A DNA stretch of 64,000 nucleotides. Origin: Ustilaginoidea virens. Lineage: Eukaryota; Ascomycota; Sordariomycetes; Hypocreales; Clavicipitaceae. Where the stretch lies: contig NC_057316.1 in NCBI RefSeq assembly GCF_000687475.1, positions 3,534,001 through 3,598,000 of the forward strand, written 5' to 3'. The number at the start of each line of letters is the position of its first letter. The stretch's first letter is position 1. The notes beneath the pieces were generated by a model. It saw only the letters and a program-made list of their open reading frames with translations, did not search any database and was not told where the DNA came from. Positions 12,998 through 22,869 of this stretch are shown here, piece after piece. The position numbers and the translations under genes are program-made.

Positions 12998-14998
12998 CTA
13001 TTCACATGTGCAAAACTTTCGCGCCCTCATATCCCCTGCGTCGGCGTACCCCTTGCGCTTGGCGTATCGGTCGTTCTGCTCCTCGGGTGACTGCAGCAGC
13101 TCCCTCTTCATCACGGGCACGTACCGCCCGCCGAGGCGCGCGCCATTCCCGCCTTCGAAAAGCCGGGCGCTGCCCGTGCCCGTGCCCGTGCCCGTGCCCG
13201 TGCCCTTGCTCTTGCTCTTGCTCTTGCTCTTGCTCTTGCTCTTGCTGCCGACTCGTGCGGCTGGCTCGGCAGCTGCTGCTGTGCCATCCTCGTCGCCCGA
13301 CTTGCCCTGCCGCGAGACCAGCTGCAGCAGCTGACCTGCCAGCAGCTCGTCCATCTTGTGGCCCCTCCACAGCTGCCACGTGGTGTCCATGACGCCAAAC
13401 TGGCCAAACTTGGCCGACGCGTGCTCGTCGCCCACGTAGATCCAGTCCAGGCAGTCGTTTCGCTCGCGGGGCGCCTCGGCCGCGGCATGGTCCTCCTGCG
13501 AAAGGTCCGGAAAGATGCAGTCCCAGAGAACGAGCGGAACCTCGTCGGCCATGACGTAGCTCGGCCGCCTGGGGTTCTTGTTCGTGTCGAGCAGCTCCGA
13601 CACGATGGTGGCGGGTTCGAGGCGCTGCCCGACCAGGAACAGGATGGCCACCATGTGTCGGATCTGGTGCCACAGAAAGGCCGAGCCCCTGACGTGGAAG
13701 TAGTAGACTTTGGGGCGGGATCCGCTCGCGTCGTCTCCTCGCGTCCCAGAAGCGGAGAAGCTTGGCTGTTGCAGGTAGTCGAGGGCGAAGCTGGCATTCT
13801 CGACCTGCACAATGTCAGCCTCGTAGATTCGCCGGCGGAAATTGGTGATTTGCTTGGCCGGGTCGATCTTGCAGAAGTTGCGGAAGTCGTGGTCGCCCTC
13901 GAAACGCTTGGCGGCATCTCGCATGGCGGCCACGTCCAGCCACCCTGTCTTGAGGCCATTGACGCTCCCGCCCGCTGCTGGGGTTGAAGCTGTAGCTGTA
14001 GATGTAGCTGTAGCTGTAGCTGTTGTCGTGGATGGTGGCGGCGGTGCTGCCTCAAGATGGGCCGGGTCCGGGGCAAACGCAGGCTGGGTGAAAAAGTAGC
14101 GGTACTGTCTCTCGCGGCAGGAGAACCGCGCAGAGAAATCCACGGGTGGCGACGGGCACCACGCCAGGATGCGAATATCGTCAGGTAGCAGCCGGTTCAA
14201 AATCATCGGATAGCAAAGCTCGTCGTGGACGTCGTCGAATGGCTTGTCCTGTTGGGAGAGTCCCCCCGGGCCCGGGCCCTCCGCCTCTGCCACTGCCTCT
14301 GCCTCTGTCTCTGTCTCTGCCTCTGCCTCTTGCGATGCGGCCGCAGCGGACACGGTAGCATCTGCGGCGGGCTTCCTGAGAAGCGGTCTGTTGCTCCGGA
14401 CCCTCAAGCCAATGACCTGTCCAAAGGCGCTGACTCCGCGATCTGTTCTCCCGCATTTGGAATAGTCGCAGCAGTCGAACTGGACGATTCTCTCGTCCTC
14501 TGGAAAGATGAGGCACGCCTTGGTGAGGGCGTTCCACAGCTCCTCTTCGATGGACGGTTGGTTGCCCACGGCTTGGAACTCGAAGCCGCCGTAGTTTTTG
14601 CCCAGGTACGCCAGCTTGAGGGCAATGAAGCGTGAAGAGTAGCGTGAGGGGTCCATTTTACGTCTTGCCTTTGGTCCCTTGGGCTTCTTTGTCTCCGTCC
14701 CTGCCGAAACAGGTTCCGTTAGGGCAGCGGCCTCTGCTCCAGAAGCTCCAGATCGGGCTCTCAGCTCGTCCTCCAGCTCCTTAACGCGCTGGATGAGGCC
14801 CGTCTTGGTCCAGCTGTTGTAGTTGCCAGGGGACATTTTGGCGCGAGTATCAACTGCGCGACGAAGCCGTGGCTGCTCTGGCTGTTGAAGCGACGAGGCC
14901 TGGCGGCCGGGTTGACGGTATACGGGTCTGTAGGCTCTGGACAGGTTTCTGAAGAAAGCATTCCGCCCGGCGTGTGGAGAACCGCAGAACGACGGCAT
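12998..14998 (-). CDS. tRNA pseudouridine synthase Pus3/Deg1
   Basis: Intronless, 666 residues from the ATG at 14998. Pus3/Deg1 converts uridine 38/39 in tRNA anticodon arms to pseudouridine. The TruA-type active site is visible as KCGRTDRGVSAFGQV, with the catalytic aspartate near residue 186, followed by the RYRYFF-type block (RQYRYFFTQP), HDFRNFCKID and HVRGSAFLWHQIRHMV. An internal ATG at 14836 (MSPGNYNSW) is an alternative start; the 54 residues before it are Arg-rich and acid-free at the beginning, so a mitochondrial form from the longer start is possible (inference). The protein is longer than usual because of simple-sequence insertions: alternating Ala/Glu/Thr near 14,286-14,331, Thr-Ala near 13,988-14,025, and Ser-Lys then Gly-Thr dipeptides near 13,171-13,247. 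Confidence 0.94.
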   Translation of the reverse strand: MPSFCGSPHAGRNAFFRNLSRAYRPVYRQPGRQASSLQQPEQPRLRRAVDTRAKMSPGNYNSWTKTGLIQRVKELEDELRARSGASGAEAAALTEPVSAGTETKKPKGPKARRKMDPSRYSSRFIALKLAYLGKNYGGFEFQAVGNQPSIEEELWNALTKACLIFPEDERIVQFDCCDYSKCGRTDRGVSAFGQVIGLRVRSNRPLLRKPAADATVSAAAASQEAEAETETEAEAVAEAEGPGPGGLSQQDKPFDDVHDELCYPMILNRLLPDDIRILAWCPSPPVDFSARFSCRERQYRYFFTQPAFAPDPAHLEAAPPPPSTTTATATATSTATASTPAAGGSVNGLKTGWLDVAAMRDAAKRFEGDHDFRNFCKIDPAKQITNFRRRIYEADIVQVENASFALDYLQQPSFSASGTRGDDASGSRPKVYYFHVRGSAFLWHQIRHMVAILFLVGQRLEPATIVSELLDTNKNPRRPSYVMADEVPLVLWDCIFPDLSQEDHAAAEAPRERNDCLDWIYVGDEHASAKFGQFGVMDTTWQLWRGHKMDELLAGQLLQLVSRQGKSGDEDGTAAAAEPAARVGSKSKSKSKSKSKSKGTGTGTGTGTGSARLFEGGNGARLGGRYVPVMKRELLQSPEEQNDRYAKRKGYADAGDMRARKFCTCE
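13171..13247. repeat. Two adjacent hexanucleotide arrays inside PUS3
   Basis: On the plus strand a TGCCCG array (about 5-6 units) is followed directly by a CTTGCT array (about 7 units). In PUS3 they encode alternating Ser-Lys then Gly-Thr residues. Units of six keep frame, so copy number can change without killing the protein. Confidence 0.9.
14286..14331. repeat. Hexanucleotide CTCTGC/CTCTGT array inside PUS3
   Basis: Degenerate six-base units encode an Ala-Glu/Thr-Glu alternating tract between two conserved blocks of the synthase. A related GCTGTA/GATGTA array (13,988-14,025) encodes Thr-Ala. Both sit at loop-like insertions rather than in conserved motifs. Confidence 0.8.
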
Positions 14999-15793
14999 CA
15001 AGGTCGCTCTATGACGGGACCTTCATTTTTTCGGGTATTTTCGACCTGTTGGTTTGCGAGGTTGTTTCCTGAGTCGTGAGGCGTGAGGCGTGAGGCGTGA
15101 GGCGTGAGGCGTGAGGCGTGAGGCGTGAGGCGTTGAGGCATGGGTCATGCATGGGTCAAGAGTCGTGAGTCGTGAGTCGTGAGTCGTGAGTCGTGACTGG
15201 CTGGCTGTACCCAAAGCGGGCATCGAATGTGGGGGGGTGTGGCTGCACCTGTGACTGCACATGTGGCTGCACCTGTGGCTCGGCGGATTCTATAAGATAC
15301 TTGGGCGGCTGCTGGAAGGAGCGGCCTGATGAGCTGACGTCTGGCCTTTACCTCAAGAGACAGGGTAGGAAGGTAGGTACCTAGGTACCTCTAACAACAA
15401 GGAGCAACAAGCATACTATGTAATCACACCACATGATAGAATTGAGGTCAAATTTTCGGTTGGCAAACGGTTGTGTTTGGTGCGTGTGTAGAGCTGGCAA
15501 TTGGCTGTTTGCCGGGAGGCATGCAGTAGGGTTCTCCAAGATTTATTAAAGCGTTGCGTTGGCATTCGCCTCTTTGTCCGGTGCTACATAGAATGTCGGA
15601 ATCATTTGCACCTCAACATTTGACTGTTCTCCAATCCAGGTCCAACAACTTCTGCTAACCCGACTCTGCATGCTTATTAGTACGGACAAATATCAGCCCC
15701 ATGCACCCAAGTGCCGACGACGACCGCCCCGAGCACCTTGCACGAATGGGCCGAGCCTGAGCCTGAGCCTGAGCCGAATCCGCCTCGTCCCCC
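14999..15793. other. Spacer upstream of PUS3
   Basis: Promoter side of PUS3 and 3' side of the secreted-protein gene. It contains a seven-base array (GTGAGGC, 15,075-15,133), a second array of GTGAGTC units (15,160-15,197) and a GGTACCTAGGTACC palindrome (15,374-15,390). No gene seen. Confidence 0.5.
15075..15197. repeat. Seven-base tandem arrays (GTGAGGC)n and (GTGAGTC)n
   Basis: About eight units of GTGAGGC, a short interruption, then about five units of GTGAGTC, lying 80-200 bases upstream of the PUS3 start on its promoter side. The two arrays differ by one base per unit. Confidence 0.85.
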
Positions 15794-16098
15794 TTAGGTG
15801 CAGTAATCTACCCCAAGATTTTTCTGCAATTACCAGTCTTCTTAGCATCCGCAACGCTTGTACAACGCCAACTATTCGTTTACTTACGCATTGCTGAGTC
15901 AAAAGAATTGTTAGAAATTATCCAGCATCCCGGCCGTAGGGTTAGCGAGGTACTCACAAAACTAGCGTAATCATTGGCAGCACAAGGGCCGCAATGGGCA
16001 GCCCGAAAATTCTTTTCATCGAACTTGCACATGCAAACGATGCTTTTCCCCATCACCGCGCCCGACAGGGCAAGCATGACTGCAAGTAAGAACTTCAT
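15794..16098 (-). CDS. Small secreted cysteine-rich protein (58 residues, spliced)
   Basis: I reconstruct three exons: 15958-16098, 15888-15893 and 15794-15823. Exon 1 encodes a signal peptide (MKFLLAVMLALSGAVMG) and four cysteines; the donor is GTGAGT. A six-base exon (Gln-Cys) is flanked by an acceptor TGACTCAG and a perfect GTAAGT donor; the last exon (KNLGVDYCT) ends at TAA. Both introns are exactly 64 bases, each with a CTAAC/CTAAG-like branch site. The result has six cysteines, fitting three disulfides in a secreted peptide. Without the tiny exon the frame is also kept but only five cysteines remain; without splicing the protein ends as a 72-codon frame. A TATAAG on the minus strand (16196-16201) lies about 100 bases upstream. 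Function unknown: effector-like, antimicrobial or other secreted peptide are all possible. Confidence 0.6.
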
Positions 16099-16195
16099 CT
16101 TCTCGGGAGGGGCAAAGTTGGGTTATAACTCGAATAGTCCTGGGCAGAGTCGTGCTTCATCCAGCATTGTATTGTCGCGGGGGGCGCAGCGGCTT

Positions 16196-16201
16196 CTTAT
16201 A
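16196..16201 (-). promoter_or_regulatory. TATA-like box of the secreted-protein gene
   Basis: TATAAG read on the minus strand about 100 bases before the start codon at 16098, a usual distance for a highly expressed fungal gene. Confidence 0.4.
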
Positions 16202-16865
16202 CACGGATCGGCGAGGTAGAACTGTAGAAGCGTCTGAGCAACTTAAGTTTATAATCCGGGGCCGACTTGGAAAATTTGGTCTGGCCGAGACATTTGCAAA
16301 CGAGTCTGTAGCTCAACCGAGCGTTTTCCACTGAACGAGTCTGAGAACAAGGGTTTCCCCGAGCTTAGCGAGCGCTTGTGCGTTTTTCTTTTTCTGTTTT
16401 CTTTTTCTTTTTCTTTCTTTTTCTTTCTTGTTATCTTATATATACGAGCCTTGGACTGCCGACCGAAGTTTAGAGCACAGCTCTTGACGTCCCGTACTCT
16501 TCGCGACATCCATCGCTTAAAGGGTTCCGTTTTAAGCCCTTGATCAGGTAGCAAACGACATCCTTGGCGCCGAATCAGGCGCCTGCGTCCCCCATATTGA
16601 TGGAGAGTTGGACCGCGGGATTCTAGCCGGTGAAAAACTATGGACTCAAGTCTCCACGTGCTGTGTTTTTCCGAGCCGAGGTCTCCGATTATGTTTCAAA
16701 ACGACGCATGTGCCGAGATAGGAATCGCGACTGGCTGACTGAAGGCCGAAATTGCGAAACTGAAAGAAAAGGAAGTCGTTCGGTGATGCTCATGATGGTA
16801 GGTAGCAACCAGCCTAAGACCGGGTACCTCTTTCTGTTTCTGGAAGTTGCCTGGTGGGTATCTAC

Positions 16866-16939
16866 TACCTTAGGTACCTCCTACCTTAGGTACCTTACCT
16901 ACCTACCTAGGTACCTAGGTAGGTACCCAGGTATCTACC
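16866..16939. repeat. Cluster of CCTTAGGTACCT / CCTAGGTACC palindromes
   Basis: Overlapping ACCTTAGGTACCT and ACCTAGGTACCTAGGT units fill about 74 bases. The same motif recurs at 15,374-15,390, 24,148-24,163, 24,958-24,990, 35,747-35,766, 51,190-51,219, 58,127-58,160 and 62,142-62,220, always in spacers. Confidence 0.8.
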
Positions 16940-17028
16940 TCAGACTCCGGAGCATTAGGCCTAAGCACGTGCCTCTGACCTGCACTCGGCTGGCAAACGG
17001 AATCGAAAGGCCCGCCGCCCATTTGTCC

Positions 17029-17900
17029 ATGACCAACCCCTCGACCGACAGGGCCACAGCAGCTCGACAACAAAGCGTCATGGACCGCGAGGTTGTCAAG
17101 TTGCTTCTTGTAGGAGACGAGAAATGTGGCAAGACAACCTTTTTGTCGTACGTGTTCCGTTGATTGCCCGCGCAAATACATGCACGGGTCGCTTCCAGCT
17201 GGCTGTGCTGTGACCTCGCTGACCTCGCTGACCTCTGACCTCCTTCCGCCCGCCAAAGGCGACTCAGCGCCGGCGAGCACACAAACCCCATACCGTTACT
17301 TCGAGATATTGATCAGCCTTTCATGTTCAACATCAATGTAGGCCGTAATGAGTTTTGCCTCGAGTTCTCTGATACATCTTGCCCCGACAATTGGCGGCTT
17401 CTCGACCCGGACGTCATCATCATCTGCTACGACATCAGCCAGCGGCTAAGCCTCATTAACATGAAGCGATACGTTCGTCTCTTTTTTTTTTTCTTTTTTC
17501 TTTTTTTTTTTTTTTTTTCACTCTCTTCCCCCCCCCCCACGCTCCATCTCTTCACCCTCGCTCGCTCGCTGCCGTGGACAACACTTTAATGGAGGTTGAA
17601 ACCAACACGTATTCGTAGTGGATCGATCAAGTCAAGATGACGTTCCAGCGAGCTGACACACTGCCCATTGTCATCCTGGGCCTCAAGCGGGACTTGCGCT
17701 CTGAAAAAGACCCCAATGGCATCATTTATCCCCACGAGGCGTACCAAGCAGCGCAGAGTATAAGAGCAGATCGCTACGTTGAATGCTCAGCCGTGACCGG
17801 CGAGCTGCTTATGCTTGCGTTCGAGGACATTTGCAAAACCGCCACCAAAACCGCCACGGCAGCCGGTGGTCAAACCGAGGGTGGCTGCGTCGTCCTATGA
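17029..17900 (+). CDS. Atypical Rho-family small GTPase
   Basis: Three exons (17029-17147, 17259-17472, 17619-17900), 204 residues. Visible: a P-loop GDEKCGKT at residues 29-36; a KxD guanine-specificity motif in GLKRDLR; the ECSA motif; and a C-terminal CVVL, a CaaX box expected to be geranylgeranylated, so membrane attachment is likely. Unusual: the switch II DTAGQE of Rho proteins is replaced by DTSCPDNW (residues 78-85), losing the invariant glycine and the catalytic glutamine, and the switch I threonine that holds magnesium appears replaced (NPIPLLRD). It may bind nucleotide without normal hydrolysis. Intron 2 contains a pyrimidine tract and a TTAAT branch-like site. The closest relatives are probably poorly characterised filamentous-fungal Rho-like proteins; this is inference. 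An ATG at 17080 (MDREVV) is an alternative start. Confidence 0.8.
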
Positions 17901-18035
17901 TTTGCGCAATCATTTGGCAAAGTAGCAGCGCAACCTTTGGAGACAAGGCCTGCGTCGCCGGAAACTGGCCAGCAAGTCAAGCCTCATTGTCGCCTTGTCG
18001 ACTTTGCCGCGCCAGGCGAGCAACATGACGGTACT

Positions 18036-18625
18036 TCACGGAGCAGCGCTCGCTTCGTCCATTTTCACGTCGCCATTCTCGGGCGCGTCTCCACCATCCT
18101 CAGCTTCTGCCACCTCGAACTGACCCAGGATTTCTGCCACTATGTTGACCATTTGTTCTTGCTCCTCGTCTGGGAACCGTTCAGGCATGTCCTCGATGAT
18201 TGTGTTTAGAGCGGCCACCGACGCTGGACGAAGGTTCAAAATCATGACTACCTCGCCTTTGGATAGCTCATACGGACGCAGCTTTTCAAGAAGCCGGGAG
18301 ATACAATCAGGAGTGTAGGTTAGGGGCCTTTGGCTCATGGGACTTGGCTCAGTGCGCAAGTATTGCAGAAGCTATGCGTAGACGGGATCAGGAACAACGG
18401 TTAGCTGCCGCTCATGATGAATCGGCAAATAGAACCAAATAAAGCAAAGCGGGAGAATCGCGGGAAAGGGAGACGTTAGTTGTGGCATCTCACCTCGCGC
18501 ACAACTGTTTCGAAATTGGGGGGGCCACGGCGTTTTTTCTGCTTATAGCTATCGCGTTGATCAGTGAGATGTCGGTAGACCTCGTAACTGGACAAGACGG
18601 CCGACTGGGCCTCGATGATTTTCAT
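18036..18625 (-). CDS. RNA polymerase III subunit Rpc17 (Rpc9, CGRP-RCP family)
   Basis: Two exons, 18494-18625 and 18036-18371 (intron GTGAGA...CATAG, 122 bases), 155 residues. Rpc17 pairs with Rpc25 to form the stalk of RNA polymerase III, which transcribes tRNA and 5S genes and contacts TFIIIB. The N-terminus MKIIEAQSAVLSSYEVYRHL and the helical block TYTPDCISRLLEKLRPYELSKGE..MILNLRP are characteristic of the Rpb4/Rpc17 fold; RPASVAALNTIIEDMPERF follows. The acidic tail (AEAEDGGDAPENGDVKMDE) is variable in the family. The 3' end lies 135 bases from the stop of the convergent Rho-like gene. Confidence 0.92.
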
Positions 18626-19891
18626 GGCGTCTTTGGGATGAGGACAACGTTGATGACGCTTGAACGAGAGAGACGCAAAGACGGGATGGTCCGGAACCTG
18701 CACGAGGAGTCGTCTTGACGATGGAGGAATGACTTGTCCTCGAATCCTTTGGGCTTCTGTGGCGCCTCGGCTGGGTGGCCGAACGGACTGTCGCAGGCTG
18801 CAGAAGCGACGAGTTTTTTCAAGTAGCATTTACAGACAGAGACAGACCTGTACTGCAAGGGGGGTGGGGGGTGGGAAAGGACGGCCGGCTAAGCCAAACT
18901 GGGAAGCAGAGGGGAAAGAAATAAAAAATAAAAAATAAAATAAAAAAACATAAAAAAAACATACAACACCAGGTATTCGCTGGTCGTCACCGACCCAACT
19001 ACTAATCCGGCGCTCGCCTGTTTTTCTATCGGAGATCGGACGGGATCCAGAATTCTCAGGCGGCTGTGGTCGTATGTGAAAGCATACACAGATAAACCTC
19101 GCTATAAAAGCTGCTGCTATTGTGCGCTGAAACACTTCCATATTTCAGAAAGTTGTCTCTGATGGCCTACCACGTAAAGCGGGTCGCAGTGTGTGGTGTG
19201 GCCGATATGGCTGTTGCTTGCACGGATTTGTGCTGTAATGCCTGGTTACAGTACCGTCTCGTCGCCCAGACAGTTGTACTTCTCTGGCTCCTGCGGTTTC
19301 AGGACATCCCATCCCTCGCTCTTTCCACAGACCTCGACGAATTCCCCTACATTCATCTGATGTTGGTCATCATCCTTAAAATTCCCCCCTCTGACCATAT
19401 CATCACTGTCCATTGCTTGCCGCATTTGCCCACATGGCACTGCTTTCTTGTTGCTCGTGCATCCTGTCGCCGGAACCAGCTTGGGTGTGAGTTATGTAGC
19501 AACCTTCGGCTACCAACCTTCTGCCACTCTGACGTCGGCTGCATGTCCCGCAACTCCCCACTCTATTAAGTCGTGCTTGCAGCAACCTCCAACCAGGTCG
19601 TGGCGGGGAATGAGGGATGGGGGGGGGGGCAAAAAAAAAAAATTGCCAGGCAAAACTCGACCCTTTGATCCTTGAATCCCGCGCTTGTTGCGGCCTCGCT
19701 CAGGAGGACACAGGACATCAACGCCCTTGAAAGAATTTATGTTTCGACTTCCTCGCAGCATCACCGCTGTGCCACTTTCTGGCTTTGGCTCCGTCTGGCT
19801 CAGCTGAGCTTCCAATCTTGCTTCTCTGCTCTCCCCCCCCTCCCCCTCCCCCCCAACCGACTGTCGGCACGCCCATTCGAGAATTCTGGCC
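18626..19891. other. Divergent spacer, RPC17 / PRS1
   Basis: Contains an A-rich run (18,915-18,960), a CTATAAAAG TATA-like site (19,100-19,108, plus) and a G/A run (19,621-19,640). A 135-codon frame from 19,162 lies downstream of the TATA-like site but shows no family feature. A pyrimidine-rich stretch (19,835-19,860) precedes the PRS1 start and is probably its leader. Confidence 0.45.
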
Positions 19892-21315
19892 ATGGTTCGC
19901 AATATTGTGTTGCTCGGCGGCAACTCCCATCCCCAGCTGACGGAAAATGTCTGCAACTTTCTCGGCATCCCCTCATGCAACCGCATATTGACCAAGTTCT
20001 CGGGTGGAGAGAGCCGTTGTGAGATCAAGGACTCTGTCCGTGGCAAGGATGTTTTCATCATCCAGTCTGGCTCCGGCCATGTCAACGACAACCTCATCGA
20101 CCTCTGTATCATGATATCTGCCTGCAAGACGGGCTCAGCCAAACGAGTCACCGCCGTCGTTCCTCTCTTCCCTTACTCCAGGCAACCCGACTGGCCCTAC
20201 AACAAAGCCGGCGCGCCCTTGTCCAAGCATTCAGAGACTCCTAGAAAGGACTACACCTTCGAGAGCGTGCCGGCCACGCCTCGTCCTGGAGGTCCACGCA
20301 GCCATGGATTGACCAATGGAGCGTCCCATCTCGCCGACAAGCTCTCAAAAGCTACCATCTCAGAGACGAATGGCTCAGATTACTTACCCAAGAGGTCAGA
20401 TACTCTATCTAGCGTCGGTTCCAACGGACGTGGTGGCCACACTGCCGAAGGCTCCGTCTCCTCTCAACGGAGTTTCACCACACACGACTACGAAAATCCC
20501 AACAGCGTCGCCGCCACCTTCCAAGCCAAGCCTGGCTACAAGCAATGGGTTGCTCAAGCCGGCACGCTAGTTGCTGACCTGCTCACTTGCGCTGGCGCCG
20601 ACCACATCATCACCATGGACCTGCACGATCCTCAATACCAAGGCTTCTTCGACATTCCCGTCGACAACCTCTACGGCAAGCCGCTCATACAGAACTACAT
20701 TCAGAAGAACATCCCCGGCTACAGGGATGCTGTCATTGTCTCTCCTGATGCCGGCGGCGCCAAGCGAGCCACCGCCATTGCTGACAGCCTCAAGATGGAC
20801 TTTGCGCTTATTCACAAGGTAACTTTTTGCCCCACATGCCCCCCCCCCCCCCCCCCCAAAAAAAAAAACAATGGTCAACCTTTCCCCCCTCTCCCGGCGT
20901 GCTCCACGCGTCCACGACTCACCCCCGAACGTAGGAACGACGTCCCATCAAGTTCACCGACCAGCGCAATGCCAGCATGATGCTCGTGGGCGACATTGCC
21001 AACCGCGTTTGCATCTTGGTCGACGACCTGGGGGACACGGCCAATACCATCACGCGCGCTGCGAAGCTGCTGAAGAAGGAAGGCGCTACCAGGGTGTATG
21101 CTCTGCTCACCCATGGCGTCTTCAGCGGCGATGCCATTTCCCGCCTCAATGCGTCGGCAATTGACAGGATAATCGTGACCAATTCCGTGCCGCAAGATGA
21201 ACACCGTCGCCTGTGCCCCAAGCTGGATGTGCTGGATGTTTCCCCCATCTTTGCCGAGGCTATCCGTCGTGTTCATCACGGTGAATCCATCAGCAGGCTT
21301 TTCCAGTACGATTAA
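19892..21315 (+). CDS. Ribose-phosphate pyrophosphokinase (Prs1-type)
   Basis: Two exons, 19892-20818 and 20935-21315, 435 residues. The enzyme makes PRPP from ribose 5-phosphate and ATP for purine, pyrimidine, histidine and tryptophan synthesis. Visible family marks: the N-terminal [17 protein letters not shown] and [10 protein letters not shown], the ATP-loop [54 protein letters not shown] and the PRPP loop [16 protein letters not shown]. Residues about 110-215 are an extra Ser/Pro/Gly-rich insertion absent from bacterial enzymes; such a non-homologous insert is known from yeast Prs1, which acts in hetero-oligomers and has been linked to cell integrity, so this is the Prs1-type subunit rather than a simple enzyme. 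The intron (116 bases) contains about 17 C followed by 10 A, a slippage-prone tract. Confidence 0.93.
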
Positions 21316-22869
21316 GCTTTGCATCAGGCAGACTTGGTCGCAAGTGCGTCCTCACAAAACACGATGCTTGAATGCATCTCGCATCACGACGGGGATGGTG
21401 TTTATTTGCCGTTCCCTGACTACTCTTTGCCGAGGCTTTGCAGAGGAAACTCGGGATTCATCTCTCACCCGAGCTAGGTACCTGGCAATTGTGTTTTGAA
21501 ATTCCCCAATTTTTCTTCTTTCGGGGGTTTTTTTTTTCGTTTTTCCTTTGGCGGTTTTGAATTAACGCTCGGCATTCTTTTCCGAGTATTCCAACTTGTA
21601 GAGATTTCTTTTGCAAGGTCTCTCTTTCAATACAAGCCACAGCCCGGACTATAAAAAGAGTAGGCTGGAAATTTGAATGGCGGAAAAAAAAGAAAGAAAG
21701 AAAGAAAAAGAGAGACGAGCTGAATAAAAAAGACGGAAGCTGGCTGCAAAGTCTGCGATTTCTTTGCTTTGCTACCCTTTTTTTTTTTTCTTTGTCGCAA
21801 ATGCTCCAGGTCCACAACAGGTATGTGCTTGGACGCTAAACACAAATGCCACAGTACACGAAGGACGAGATCGCTCAGTTGTTTACCGTAGCACGACTTC
21901 TCTTGTTTTATTTCCGCAATCTGAAGGAAGTGATCGGATCCGTAGACTGTGCATTAGAAGAGCCACCACGTCGGCCTGCATATTTCGAATCGAACATGTA
22001 GATGCGGTTGCCTGCATGCAAATGTTCGTGCGACCGTTGATGTAGTAGTATAAATGAACAGATTGAAGACAATGAATGACTCGTGCTCATCATGTATGCT
22101 TATTCCGTGTGATGGCGTGCCGCATGTGGGTTGAGGCTGTGTAAAGATGTAAAGAGTGATCTGGGTCCGCGAGGGCTTCGTTTTCAGCATCCAGACCGAA
22201 TGTCCGCCACGCAGATACATGATGATGGTGAACAAACCGCAGGGCTGCTGATGCAGAACCTACGCATTGGGTCTTTATCTTGCGCGAACCGCAGGCAAAC
22301 GACGTCTCAAACTGCCCAAGTGCTTCTTATCACGGCCACACAGCGCCTTTTCAATCCGGAAACAAGCCAAGGCCATGTGCTCTTCCCTCCAGCTGGTTGA
22401 GCATTGCTTTCCCGATGGACCCTGCCACGACACCTGCTTTTGTGAAGATGCACGTCCGCCCCATCGAAGCCCTCGGGGCCATGCCGGTCAGTCTCTACTG
22501 CGCAGCATTCTTGGCTCATCAGACATCCAAGGCCCAGCAGAGCAAGATTAGTATGATGTGGTTGGGGTGCAAGATGTTGTGGGCAGTTGAGACGAGGTCG
22601 TCGTCACGGGAACTGCCTGTGCAAGCACATGCACTTGGTAATTTCGCATGGCAAAGTGGTGTGGATGGCAGCGCAGTTTGCGTGCTAATCAGGAAAGACG
22701 ATGGCATTTGTGCAGACGCCTAAACACCAATGTCCAGCTTTTCATAAATGAAGAAGAAAGAGGCTCCCAAAAGAGAGGGGAGAGAGGGGGGGGGGAGGGG
22801 GAGGGGAAGGGAGGGGAGAAAAGGGAAAGGGAAAGGGAAGAACGCGCCCAGGAGCACACCGCCCACCAT
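21316..22869. other. Spacer between convergent PRS1 and VPS24
   Basis: Contains T and A runs (21,515-21,550, 21,684-21,708, 21,777-21,791) typical of 3' ends and a G/A-rich block (22,760-22,840). A 147-codon plus-strand frame (22,280-22,723) has no family feature. 1.5 kb is long for a convergent spacer, but I see no gene. Confidence 0.45.

Larger units (their letters stand above)
16099..17028. other. Divergent spacer, secreted protein / Rho-like GTPase
   Basis: Promoters of both flanking genes should lie here. It includes a T-rich run (16,383-16,425) and a dense cluster of GGTACC/CCTAAGG palindromes (16,866-16,939) only about 90 bases before the Rho-like start. No further gene seen. Confidence 0.5.

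Noticed and set aside
13002..14076. Long overlapping frames opposite and beside PUS3
   Set aside because: All are shadows of the GC-rich PUS3 reading frame and its hexanucleotide arrays.
19162..19569. 135-codon Cys-rich plus-strand frame behind a CTATAAAAG site
   Set aside because: No signal peptide and no periodic cysteine pattern; composition looks like translated non-coding DNA. A TATA box alone is not enough.
22280..22723. 147-codon plus-strand frame after PRS1
   Set aside because: No domain, overlaps other frames of similar length, and ends in low-information sequence.
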